Origin: Adiantum capillus-veneris
Taxonomy: Eukaryota > Streptophyta > Polypodiopsida > Polypodiales > Pteridaceae
Reading direction: 5' to 3'
Assembly: GCA_014529385.2 (NCBI GenBank)
Contig: CM043959.1
Location: 92,049,529 to 92,113,528, forward strand
DNA: 64,000 nucleotides
The notes beneath the pieces are model-generated. The model did not search any database, was not told the DNA's origin, and worked only from the letters and a program-made list of their open reading frames with translations. Each line of letters begins with the position of its first letter. Positions within the stretch are counted from its first letter, which is position 1. A program made the position numbers and the translations under genes. Of the stretch, positions 50,033 to 59,634 are shown one piece after another.

Positions 50033-50407
50033 TCAATTTGTTTGATCAAAACAAAAAGGTAGACTATTGATGAGCTCTAAGAAGGGTTGAAATTCTTCAA
50101 AGCTAAGGCGATAAACAGAAATCTCTAGAACTTCATTTTCTGGATCCAAAAGAGCAACCACGTCCCAAGTGATAAATTGCACTTGCTCTACAATTCCCAA
50201 TGCACAAGCGGTTTGTATAAAAACTAGATCTTCATGCTCGTCGAAGACCGTGAGAAAGTAGCAATTGACTAGGAGCTCTTTTCCTTCGAGTTCCACACAG
50301 TCGGAGTGAGGCAACCTTCTTACAATTTCATAAAGAACATCCTCATCAAGTCCAATCAAGTTTGCAAGATTTAAAGACTCCACTTGTGCTACAAAATTCC
50401 TGGACAA
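50033..50407 (-). CDS. Accessory frame 4 of the Tat-like gypsy (124 aa)
   Basis: This small frame lies directly upstream of gag. I do not recognise a domain. It aligns by eye with the frame at 50465-51007: shared RRLPH, a FIQxxCxL block, a hydrophobic V-x-F-x-x-W-x-V stretch, R-L-(S/T)-F-x-E-F and L-I-N-S-L-P-F near the end. It is acidic, with no predicted signal peptide or membrane segment. The start LxxDVLYEIVRRLP faintly recalls an F-box helix, but that is weak. Tat/Ogre elements are known to have an extra gag-upstream frame of unknown role, so this is probably a counterpart. Confidence 0.6.
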   Translation of the reverse strand: MSRNFVAQVESLNLANLIGLDEDVLYEIVRRLPHSDCVELEGKELLVNCYFLTVFDEHEDLVFIQTACALGIVEQVQFITWDVVALLDPENEVLEISVYRLSFEEFQPFLELINSLPFCFDQTN

Positions 50408-50464
50408 AAACTCCTTAGGATTATGGTTAAATCGTTCAAAAGCATAAAGAGATTTACAATGTCT

Positions 50465-51007
50465 CTATGACAAAGTGTCATAGAAAGTAGAGAAGGATGA
50501 GAATTTATGCAAATTTGCAATCTTCTCTATGCTCTCTTTATTAAGACAAGCTCTGAATAGCTCCCTATCTCCTTTGTTGAAAGCGAAAGGAAGACTATTA
50601 ATAAGACGCAAATGAGGGAAAAATTCACCAAATGTGAGTCTATGAAGCATGAACTCTGGCCGCAAGTTTCCTGAAGAGTCTTCCTCAATGGTGAAATGCA
50701 CTCGCCAAACGCCAAATTTCACTCTATTTACCAATCTTAGGGTACACACTAGTTGGATGAATGCGCGGTCTTCCTTAGAGCCCAACAACAAGAGGAAAAT
50801 GGAATCCACGCGTAGGAACTTCCGTCTTAACTTCACCACCCTCTTGTTATGAGGGAGACGCCTTACTACTTGCTCCTGCAACTCAATTGGTAATAGAGCT
50901 AGATATCTAAGGATTGAACTTTCACTGCACACACATTCCCAGTTAGAACAAATGATCGTTTTTTTGTTTCTTGTAACAACTTGGACAAAGAAAAAACAAA
51001 CATACAC
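50465..51007 (-). CDS. Accessory frame 3 of the Tat-like gypsy (180 aa)
   Basis: This frame lies upstream of accessory frame 4 and is related to it over about 110 residues (ELQEQVVRRLPHNKR; FIQLVCTLRLVNRVKFGVW; RLTFGEFFPHLRLINSLPF). The first 30 residues are extra. The C-terminal 45 residues (from about ELFRACLNKESIEKIANL) have no match in frame 4. It is basic where frame 4 is acidic. The function is unknown. The most natural reading is a tandem duplication within the element's accessory region followed by divergence. Confidence 0.6.
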   Translation of the reverse strand: MYVCFFFVQVVTRNKKTIICSNWECVCSESSILRYLALLPIELQEQVVRRLPHNKRVVKLRRKFLRVDSIFLLLLGSKEDRAFIQLVCTLRLVNRVKFGVWRVHFTIEEDSSGNLRPEFMLHRLTFGEFFPHLRLINSLPFAFNKGDRELFRACLNKESIEKIANLHKFSSFSTFYDTLS

Positions 51008-51033
51008 ACTATTTTGCCGGGTTGCACTTCATT

Positions 51034-51252
51034 TTAAAATAAAATGAACACATGTACATCAAAAGAAGTGTGGTAGTTGATGAGAGGTAGAATGACAGGG
51101 TTTGGTGATGCAAGAATTTCTCCTACTCTTTGGGCACCAAACATGAACACCATTCGTTGTTGAAAATGGATCTTTCTACTAATTGCAACGTTTATTCTAA
51201 TGTGTGGAGTAAAATGAAAGGGAAAAACCTCTATTCCTGGGCCATTATCCAT
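51034..51252 (-). CDS. Accessory frame 2 of the Tat-like gypsy (72 aa)
   Basis: This frame of 72 codons resembles the 70-codon frame at 51274-51486. Both share a hydrophobic/basic N-terminal half (I-x-V-x-I-S-x-K-x-x-F-Q-R), then G-x-x-R-x-x-E-I, N-P-x-I-L-P-L-I-x-Y and a D-V-x-(V/I)-F-(V/I)-L-F end. I know no family for it. Being so short, it could be an exon of a spliced accessory protein rather than a free-standing gene. Confidence 0.5.
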   Translation of the reverse strand: MDNGPGIEVFPFHFTPHIRINVAISRKIHFQQRMVFMFGAQRVGEILASPNPVILPLINYHTSFDVHVFILF

Positions 51253-51273
51253 GGCCTATGCATGTCCTAATGC

Positions 51274-51486
51274 TTAAAATAACACAAAAATATAGACGTC
51301 CAAGCTAATATCGTACCTAATGAGAGGCAAAATAAAAGGATTTACCGAAGTGTTTATCTCGGCTAACCTAAGAGGACCTAAAATTCTACGAATTACTCGC
51401 TGAAATTGCAACTTAGTACTAACAATTATGTGTACCTTTTGCCTTGCAATGGGAATGAAGGGATCATACAAATTATTGTGATTCAT
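51274..51486 (-). CDS. Accessory frame 1 of the Tat-like gypsy (70 aa)
   Basis: It is the first frame after the 5' LTR and primer site, and the relative of accessory frame 2. Conservation of the C-terminal half (NPFILPLIRYD, then DVYIFVLF) between two adjacent copies suggests the sequence was once under selection or was duplicated recently. No signal or domain is recognised. Confidence 0.5.
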   Translation of the reverse strand: MNHNNLYDPFIPIARQKVHIIVSTKLQFQRVIRRILGPLRLAEINTSVNPFILPLIRYDISLDVYIFVLF

Positions 51487-51544
51487 GCAAGCTACTTGAT
51501 TATGCTAAAGTTGATCCTACACGAAAACATACACGAGTTGTTTT

Positions 51545-51561
51545 CCTCAGTGGGGGCACCA
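51545..51561 (-). other. Primer-binding site of the Tat-like gypsy
   Basis: On the minus strand TGGTGCCCCCACTGAGG starts three bases after the 5' LTR end. It is identical to the site at 22008-22024. It is not the initiator-Met type, and the tRNA is not identified here. Confidence 0.85.
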
Positions 51562-51564
51562 ATG

Positions 51565-51823
51565 TGAAGCGGTCCGGGGCGCGCAACAAGAAGAGCAACC
51601 TCTAGACACCCTTCAAGGCTCCCGTGCTGCTCAATGGGGCTGGGGCACAACACAACACAAACCAAAACAACAAACCCCCAGCCAAATCCCAACTACACAA
51701 GGGGCACCACCTAGATTAAGAGCAAACTAGGACGCAAAAGAGGAGAATCGTTAGAGCAACCCACAAACAAGCAAGGAATTTACACTAACCCTAACACCAA
51801 TGGAATACTCTCACACACTAAAA

Positions 51824-51899
<76 letters not shown>

Positions 51900-54281
51900 T
51901 GCTCGGGCTACTTTGAAGTGTATCGTTAATGATCAAGCAAACATAAATATTTATATGTAAGAAAGAGAGAGAAGGGGGAAGGGGGTGCTTGGTGCACTAA
52001 TGCCTTCTTACAAATCTGTCATGACCAATCAAAGTGAGATTAGTATTTGTTCAACATAGCCTGAGTAAATTACACCACAACACATCACAAGAAAAAAGCC
52101 ACCCCAATCACTGTCTTAAGGCCAGGGGAGTCATCTCCACCCTGTTGCCCTCTTACAGCATGTGGGATTTATGGCTAAATTGATAACAATACCCGGAGAC
52201 AAGCTATCAAGAACTTAAATAAAACACCAAGACACTTACACATCATTATTGTCCATGACTTCACGTTGGAAGGGAGACAAGGTATCCATGCTTAGTCCAA
52301 ATTCACCCTCCTTGACTCAGCAAATGTTGGGCTTACTCTAGTAGGAGAAATGATAGATTTCCTACTCTCAATTTAATGATCACTCTCTCTTACAATGGCA
52401 TAGAGTTCCCTTGCTAATCACCCTTAATACAACACATACATATGCCTAATGCCAATGAGATTCCACTCAAGAGCTCCTTCTCAAGAGGTTGAGCTTGGCT
52501 TCTCAAGCTATAGCATAGTGCTCTTTCTTCTCCCCCCTTTTTGTGCTAGCTACACCTTCCTTTTATAGCAATTTTGAAGGCTAGGGTTACTCCTCTAACC
52601 ATGGTTGGGTTAGATTTTCAGCAATTTATCTAATTTCTTTTGCTTGGAATTATCAAGAAGTTGGTGGGGAAAGAGAGAGGAGAGAAATGGAGGTGATAGG
52701 ACTTTTCATAGTGGGTTAGTGTTAGTAGAGTTAGTATTAATTTACAAATGGAATTGGATATTTACAATGGGAGTATCCATGTAGGATACAAATAAGGAAT
52801 AAAAACTCTTAAGAGGTAGGAAAAGGTGGATTTCTTACAAGGTTGATGCTCCAAGTGTCTTGAGTAGGGCCAATTTTGACGCTTGTTGACGGTCCACTAG
52901 CTTTGACGGTACATTTTTTCTCCACTCGACCTTCCTTGAGAGACAAGGTAATTGAAGCTGAGTAATCAACCACCATGATGCTGTCTTTTAAGAGAAGAGG
53001 CTGAATTTTGTGGTTTTTTTTATAGATATGGGTAATTTGGTGGAGGAAAAATGAGACTAGGTGGTCAATTTTGGAATGGAATTGTGTGTGGGAGGTATGA
53101 GTTCACCATGGTTTCTCTTATTCTTCAAGGTTGAGGAGAAGGTCAGTAGGGTGCAGAGAGGAGTGGTGAGAGAGGTGGGGATGATGAGTGGAGAAGTGTG
53201 TGTGAAAGAGGAAAATGATAAAGTGGAAGAGAGAGTGTGGCTGCATAGCATGGGAAAACTAGGGTCCACTAATAAAATCATAGCTCACAGCTCGTAGCTC
53301 AAAAAAATATGAAAAAATTTGAGGCAAAAGTTCAGCCCACGAGCTACAACTTTTGTTTGTATCACCTTTTCAAATTTGGAGGGCAAATGAACTTTAAAAA
53401 TTCAGAAAAACCGACCGTTTTTTTCCACTACACAAGGTCCTTGTGGGTCCCTTCTTTGGATGATTCTTTTGAATACCTCCAAGAGTGAGCCGTCCATAGT
53501 GCATGTATGCATGCCACCTACCCTTGACCTTATTTGGTAGGTCTATAATTGAAGATATTGTTGAGATCATGATATAAGTGAATAGTACAACTAAGAAAAT
53601 CAAATATTGAGGGGTCTAAAAAATATGTACATGTCAAATATAAATAATATAAGTGGAAAAAATATAAAGGGGTCAAAAGAAATCTCTCTCATTATGAGGC
53701 TACCATAAAAAGATAAATATTTTTGGTGTTCTAATTTTTTAGAAAAAAAACAAAATAGATGTAGGAAGGGAAAAATCACAATAGTGAAAAACTATACACA
53801 TAAATAAAACTAGTTTTTTTGGATTTTTGTTGGGGTGGAGTTACACCAAATATAAGAGAAGCTTACATGAAAATATTTCTATATAGAATAAAGAGTATGA
53901 AAAATGGTAAGAAATATTGTGGTAATGGTGAGGCAATGTACAGAGCATAAATAACACACACCTAGGTAGAAATATTTAAATAAATACCAAAATAATTATG
54001 AAAAAATCTTTTATTTAGGCCCTATATACAAAGAAATATTTACATACGCATGGGCCATAATATACTTATATTTTTTTTATTTTTTATTTTTGTGGCTCAA
54101 CTAGCCCAATGACTAGCTAATTGAGGGTTTTTTATTTCAGTAAGGAGATATGGGAAAAGTCCCCTAACTCACACGCACCTATATACAGTGAAAGGGTGAG
54201 GGTAACCACAGTGTTTGAGTGATTTGATAGGGTGAGATAACTCACTATGGCAATTACAGAGAGCCGAAAAAACGGCTATCA
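51565..54281 (-). repeat. 5' LTR of the Tat-like gypsy element
   Basis: In plus orientation it runs from TGAAGCGGTCCGG to GGCTATCA. It has a GA tract at 51826-51896 and a TATA-like box in minus orientation near 52560-52569 in the same place as the other LTR copies. Differences from the 3' LTR are sparse. Confidence 0.93.
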
Positions 54282-54285
54282 ACGT

Positions 54286-56336
54286 CTGTGTACTTAAGCA
54301 ATCGGTCACCCTCAACGGCATTGGATTGGGGAGTTCCAGAAGAGGCATGGACAGGTAAACCGGTGAATTATGCATTTCTCAAAGTGTTTGGGTGTGAGGC
54401 TTTCATGCACATAGATAGAAGCCTAAGATCAAAGTTAGATGCAAGGTCCAAAAAGTGTTTCTTCATTGGCTATGGAGAAGGTGACTTTGGGTATCGCCTA
54501 TGGAATCCTGAAGATGGTAAAATCTTAAGGAGTAGGGATGTAATTTTTAACGAACAAAATATGTACAAATATTACTTGGAAAGAAAACAAACAAAACAAA
54601 CAGGTGATGAGTACATGGAGCTTGAGGACAGTGAAGACTCAAGGACTGCAAACGGTTATAATGTGCAACAACGTCAACCAAATGAGGAGCCTCAACCTAT
54701 TCCCCGAAGATCTACAAGAGCAAGTAGACCTCCAGAAAGGTTTGTTCCTTCCTTCAACCATCTCTTGATCTCAGATTCTGCAGAGCCGGAATCATATGAA
54801 GAAGCTATGCAACATGAATCCAAAGAAGAATGGACGAAGAGCATGCAAGTGGAGATGGAATCACTACATCGCAACCAAACATGGGAGTTGGTTGAGTTGC
54901 CTAAAGGTAAGCGGGAAGTTCAAAACAAATGGGTGTACAAGCTAAAGGAAGAAGAAGGTGGGAAGAAAAGGTACAAGTCTAGGCTTGTGGTAAAAGGTTT
55001 TTCTCAAAAGAAAGGTATTGACTTCAATGAAATATTTTCTCCTGTTGTAAAAATGAACTCAATTAGGCTTGTCTTAAGCCTTGTGGCTGCTCATGATCTA
55101 AATCTCGAGCAAATGGATGTAAATACAGCATTCCCTCACGGTGACTTAGAGGAGGAAATCTACATGCTTCAACCAAAGGGGTATGAAGTAAAAGGTAAGG
55201 AGAAAATGGTTTGCAGATTAAAGAAGAGCTTGTATGGTTTAAAGCAAGCATCAAGACAATGGTACTTGAAGTTTGATCGATGGATGTTGGATCATGGATT
55301 CACAAGATGCAACTCGGATCACTACGTCTACACGGAGAATTTGGGAGATGGAAAATTCATCATCCTAATGTTGTATGTTGATGACATGTTGATTGCAAGT
55401 GCTAACATGCAGGACATCAAAGACCTAAAAGAGGAGCTGTCCAAACCTTTTTCAATGAAAGATTTAGGTGCTGCAAAGAGGATACTTGGTATGAAAATAT
55501 CAAGGGACAGGACGAAGAAGACAATAAAGCTATCTCAAGAAGATTACATCAAGAAGGTACTAGAAAGGTTTGCAATGCAAAATGCAAAACCAGTTTCTAC
55601 ACCTTTGGCTGGTCATTTTAAACTAACGAAGGATATGTGTCCAAAGACACAAGAGGAGATAGCCTATATGTCTAAAGTTCCATATGCTGCAGCGGTAGGT
55701 TCTCTAATGTATGCTATGGTCTGGACAAGGCCAGACATTGCACATGCAGTGGGAGTTGTGAGTAGGTTCATGGACAACCCAGGTAAAGAGCATTGGCAAG
55801 CTGTGAAGTGGATACTTAGGTATCTAAAAGGGACAACAACAAATTCTTTGTATTTTGGAGGAACTGATATTTTTCTAGAAGGGTATGCTGATGCAGATAT
55901 GGCAGGTGACAAAGATACTCGAAGGAGCACTACTGGCTATGTGTTCACGGTTGGAAGCACAACAGTAAGATGGGCTTCAAAGACGCAGAAAGTGGTTTCA
56001 CTTTCTACCACGGAAGCAGAGTATGTAGCAATGACGGATGCAAGCAAAGAAATTCTATGGCTTCACAGATTCTTAGAAGAGCTTGGATTCAAACAAGACA
56101 ATTGTGTCTTGTACAGTGATAGACAAAGCGTTATCCATCTTGCGAAGAACTCAGCCTTTCATTCAAGGACAAAGCACATTGAGGTTAGATATCACTTCAT
56201 ACGCACTCTTTTGGAAGAGGGACAACTAAAGCTAGGAAAGGTGCATACAAGTGAAAATCCTGCAGACATGTTTACAAAGGTGGTCAACAAGGAGAAGTTG
56301 AGCTTTTGCTCATCTTCAATCGGCATTCAAGAATAA
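54286..56336 (+). pseudogene. Remaining pol of copia element B: reverse transcriptase and RNase H
   Basis: After the gypsy insertion, copia coding continues with the integrase C-terminal part (VFGCEAFMHIDRSLRSKLD; FIGYGEGDFGYRLWNP). Then come a linker (PRRSTRASRPPERF) and reverse transcriptase (WVYKLKEEEGGKKRYKSRLVVKG; NTAFPHGDLEEEIYM; the LYVDDMLIAS catalytic box near 55372-55402). RNase H (YADADMAGDKDTRRSTTGY; STTEAEYVA; HIEVRYHFIR) ends about 60 bp before the polypurine tract. It matches Tnt1-type pol closely. The stretch is open over nearly 680 codons. Confidence 0.9.
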
Positions 56337-56385
56337 GAAGCCAGAATGGAAAGCAGTCACAGGTTTGGTTTGGAGATCAGTCTCC

Positions 56386-56396
56386 AAGTGGGAGAT
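56386..56396 (+). other. Polypurine tract of copia element B
   Basis: AAGTGGGAGAT immediately precedes the TGTTAAG start of the 3' LTR, the usual copia plus-strand primer. Confidence 0.9.
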
Positions 56397-57072
56397 TGTT
56401 AAGTATGGAGCCTGATTAACCCTTGTAATTTTCTGTGGTAAAAGTGCACATTTGTAAGGCCCCCATTATGAGGAGAAGCTATCGTGCGTGAAGGAAAATC
56501 ACTCACCGGAAACCAAAATTTTCACGGACAAGAATCAGGGGCAACTTTAAAGGCTGGAATATTTCTTTTTTGCCGAAATATTCTTTTTCGCCGGAATATT
56601 ATGGCCGGACGGCGGCCGGAAAGTGGTCGGAAAACAACCGGTCGGTTGGCTGGTGGCTGGTAGTCAATGGCCGATGGCCGGTGGTCGGAAGTCAATGGCC
56701 GGTGGCCGGTGGCCGAATTCAATGGTTGGTGGCCCAATTCAAAAGCGGACTTGTCTTCTCAAGGGCGGCCACACATGGGCGGATTGGAGGGTCCGATTTG
56801 GACTTATTCGCACAAGGGCGGCTACACATGGCTGTCTCTCATAAGAGAGGGTAGCCCTTTTGGCCTATAAAAGGAGGCCATTTCTACACACATTTCATAG
56901 TGTGAAGTTGATGCAACAAGGTGAGTGTGAGGTGGTGAGAGTGAAGCAAGACGGGAGCTCCATTAAGGGTATAATCCCTTTGTAAACTACTTCTTGTTTT
57001 GAAGTACTAAAGCCATTGAGTGGCTGCTTTCCCGTGGACGTAGCCCACATTGGGTGAACCACGTATATCGTG

Positions 57073-57121
<49 letters not shown>

Positions 57122-57205
57122 CTATAATCTCGTGTATATAAATTTGTCTCTCTCCATTAAGTAATCTACTCAATTATCTATTTAGCTATGTCTTATTTCC
57201 TAACA
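56397..57205 (+). repeat. 3' LTR of copia element B
   Basis: This LTR of 809 bp matches 39176-39986. It contains the TATA-like CTATAAAAGG near 56865-56874 and a CT tract at 57078-57118. It ends TTTCCTAACA, followed by CTGGC, the target duplication. Confidence 0.92.
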
Positions 57206-57210
57206 CTGGC

Positions 57211-59070
57211 ATGATAGTGGATGCGTAATCTCTGAAGTGGTGGAATTCATCCCACCTGGCTAGCATGATTTGCATACAGATGTTTAAGCCCTTTGTGAGA
57301 GTGATAGCCTCAAACGTGAGAGCCAAAACCATTAGTGCCTTGCACAGTCTAAGCTGGTAGGGATGCCCTATTTTGCTAGTTTTTTCAAACTTGTGGGCCC
57401 CGGCTCGTGATTTCAAGTACTTTGGCACAAGGGGAAGCCTTGCTTTAGTAAAATTGTCAAGGCAATTTGCTTTACACAACCGAATATATTTTCCAAATGA
57501 AATGTGTAAACATGGAAAAATAAACAAAACTGAATATGGTCTAACCTGGTCATCCTATTGTAACCAGGTGCCTCAAAATGTCGAAAGAAAAGCTTGCTCC
57601 AATGTAGATCATAACCCTCTCTGGTCCGTGAGAGGAAGTTGGTCGGAAATATCATGCAGGCATAGGGAGAACTTCCCCAAGGGCGTGTGGTTATAGCATA
57701 CCCCAAACGGGAAACAGCTTAATGTAAGAGTCGTAAATTGAAACCTTGCTTCACATAAATATGTTTGTGCTGATAGCCAATGGATGTGGCTGCAGATATC
57801 ATAACAAAAAGAATCGACCGTGTCGAGAAATTTCAATTGAAATTGACCAGTACTGTGTGGTAATCATCCTCTGTCAGCTGCAAGAAACAGTAAGAATGAG
57901 TCGGCCATTCCGAGAAACTTGTTGCCTTTAACAAGTCCAAAAAACGACCGTGCATGTCTCCTTGAGATACAATTTTCTTTTGCAAATTTGCTATGCTTGA
58001 TCATCAAATTGATCCGCTGGTGAGTTGTGCTTCAGATCAAGACGGTAGGTACTCAAGCCATGCTTGAGTCGAATGAGTAATTGAATCATTGGTCCTTGGT
58101 ATACAGTAAAATTGTAATGCTTAAAATAACTGTCACAAGACGTGCTTGTGCTCGGAGTGCCTTAAGTGTACTCCCCTCAATTTCGTGTGAGCCTTGTAAG
58201 AAGTCAGTGCAAGCCTTGCTTACCCAAAATGTTATGTAAATTTCAAAGTAACCATGCAGCACACACATAATTCAGTTCCATGTGCAAATGATGATCATTC
58301 ATGCTAGCAAAACCATGCAATGAATAGATATTGATAACCTATACAACAGCCTTGCTGGGACAAGAATCATTCATCATGTTTGAACAAATTTTCCAAACAA
58401 TTTAAAAAAACAAATGCATACCTCATTGCTGACTTGTGCCGACTGACCTTGGTAGCCGCATGGCCTATGTGGTAGCTTTTTCCATGATCCTTGAAACCCA
58501 TGTTGAAACTTGAAGCTTCTCTTGCCCTCATGTACTCGCATGGAGGTTGATTGCAAGGCTTCTCTCAGAATGACTTGCCTTATGTGAAACTCATGGTGAA
58601 GAGCAATAATGGATCGTAAAGGTAGCCATGCTATCTTTCTTCATTATTAAAGTACTCCACCAGAATAAATTCGCGGCTTTTCGTGTGCATATGCTTTTGT
58701 AAGTAGTCGCATGGCATATGCTTTTGTAAGCAATCACATGGCCACATGCGAACATACATGCTACATGCAGTGCGATCTGAGGAAAATACAGTGTTTGTGC
58801 ACGCTCCATAGCCTCACGATTTTGCAATGGCCCCTGTGCTTGCAGTCATGAGGACCCTCCTTCTTTGTGCGGCATTGGATTCGTTCCTGTGGTGGGACAA
58901 GCCCCTTCGGGTGGCCTTAGGGCACCCACTATGTACAAACGTTCTTCAAAACAATTGCATGGCAATGGTGGCCGTCTGCGCCAAGGAACAGGAAAACCTT
59001 GCGTCCACCACAGTGCTCGAATGGGGTCAGCGCAAAAACGGATTCCTTTCCTCTTGCCGTTGCGCATGTT
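57211..59070. other. Interior of the short-LTR element, right part, no recognised gene
   Basis: About 1.9 kb carries only frames of up to about 113 codons, without known motifs. Shared low-complexity words are absent. It is the continuation of the short-LTR element after the nested copia. Confidence 0.5.
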
Positions 59071-59277
59071 TCAAGGTTCACCTTGGCCAATTTTGTGCAG
59101 GTCGATGTTCTCCCTTTCCTCCCTCGATAGGGTTACTGCACACATTGTAATTCGGTGCTCCTTGAGCTCGACCTCTTGCTTAGCGACGTTGCACACATAG
59201 TAGAGCTGCAACGTCTTCTTCTCCCCCATGGACAACATGCAAAAAACGCCTTCCCCATTCTTGAGGACCACGCCCTC
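59071..59277 (-). CDS. Short frame next to the primer site of the short-LTR element
   Basis: From MEGVVLKNGEGVFCML, about 69 residues are open on the minus strand (GEKKTLQLYYVCNVAKQEVELKEH; LSREERENIDLHKIGQGEP). Composition looks protein-like rather than random, but I do not recognise it. Given its place, 200 bp after the primer site, it could be a gag start or a captured host fragment. The longer frame upstream is only the translated CT tract. Confidence 0.35.
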   Translation of the reverse strand, partial: EGVVLKNGEGVFCMLSMGEKKTLQLYYVCNVAKQEVELKEHRITMCAVTLSREERENIDLHKIGQGEP

Positions 59278-59286
59278 CATAACTCG

Positions 59287-59288
<2 letters not shown>

Positions 59289-59363
<75 letters not shown>
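59289..59363. repeat. (AG)n microsatellite
   Basis: A GA/AG run of about 37 units, with a second short run at 59384-59400, lies in the leader of the short-LTR element. Confidence 0.95.
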
Positions 59364-59366
<3 letters not shown>

Positions 59367-59468
59367 TTCCTTGTTCTTTGATCAAGAGAGAGAGAGAGAG
59401 GTAGACAAGAGACAAAAGACCTCATAATCGATCTCCTTCCCCCCTCCTCCATGGCTCCTCCTCCCTGA

Positions 59469-59480
59469 GCTCTGATACCA
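59469..59480 (-). other. Primer-binding site of the short-LTR element
   Basis: GCTCTGATACCA on the plus strand (TGGTATCAGAGC on the minus) lies one base from the LTR at 59482. It is the initiator Met-tRNA type and confirms minus orientation. Confidence 0.9.
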
Positions 59481-59481
59481 G

Positions 59482-59634
59482 TGTAAGATAGGGGGAACTA
59501 GAACCCAAGAGTCCACCACCCAACCACCCACTATATAGCATGGCCCTTGGCCCTTTGCCCTAGTTGGACTCCCTTTCCACACTACCTAGTCCGGCCTTGC
59601 CCTTGTCTATTCCAGCCTTGCCGTTGTCCTGACA
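59482..59634 (-). repeat. 5' LTR (153 bp) of the short-LTR element
   Basis: It runs from TGTAAGATAGGGGGAAC to TTGTCCTGACA. Compared with the 132-bp partner it has an added segment of about 20 bp (CCTTGTCTATTCCAGCC region) and roughly ten substitutions by eye. That indicates an older insertion than the nested elements. Confidence 0.85.

Larger units (their letters stand above)
41891..54281 (-). mobile_element. Tat-like Ty3/gypsy element, 12.4 kb, nearly whole
   Basis: LTRs of about 2.7 kb at 41891-44598 (3' LTR) and 51565-54281 (5' LTR) are almost identical by eye. ACGT on both sides (41887-41890 and 54282-54285) is a 4-bp target duplication within the copia integrase region. In minus orientation the order is 5' LTR, primer site, four small accessory frames, gag-protease, then reverse transcriptase, RNase H, a second RNase H-like domain and integrase, polypurine tract and 3' LTR. 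The second RNase H and the extra frames before gag suggest the Tat/Ogre lineage; I see no chromodomain. It looks nearly whole, with perhaps two or three breaks in coding. It is the innermost and youngest layer. Confidence 0.92.
39176..57205 (+). mobile_element. Tnt1-like Ty1/copia element B, with a nested gypsy
   Basis: LTRs at 39176-39986 and 56397-57205 (811 and 809 bp) both begin TGTTAAGTATGG. CTGGC lies immediately outside on both sides (39171-39175 and 57206-57210), a clean 5-bp target duplication. The initiator-Met primer site and polypurine tract are in place. A 12.4-kb gypsy element splits the integrase region; without it the copia is about 5.6 kb, a normal length. Besides that insertion it has a very small number of breaks (about one or two), so it is better preserved than copy A. 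The LTRs are very similar, so it is likely a young insertion. Confidence 0.93.
35953..59634 (-). mobile_element. Gypsy-derived element with very short LTRs, carrying a nested copia
   Basis: The LTR at 35953-36084 (132 bp) and at 59482-59634 (153 bp) share TGTAAGA starts and CCGTTGTCCTGACA ends. In minus orientation there is an initiator-Met primer site next to the right LTR and a polypurine tract next to the left one. Flanks AGAAC and AGAGC resemble a 5-bp target duplication with one difference. Removing the nested copia leaves about 5.4 kb of interior. Only a gypsy-type pol tail is recognisable, so this is probably a non-autonomous or heavily decayed element. LTR divergence is the largest of the complete pairs here, consistent with being the outermost and oldest layer. 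Confidence 0.8.

Noticed and set aside
57186-57706. Overlapping frames of about 100 codons on both strands, considered as a captured host gene
   Set aside because: No motif, no splice-site pattern I could support, and competing frames on both strands of equal quality.
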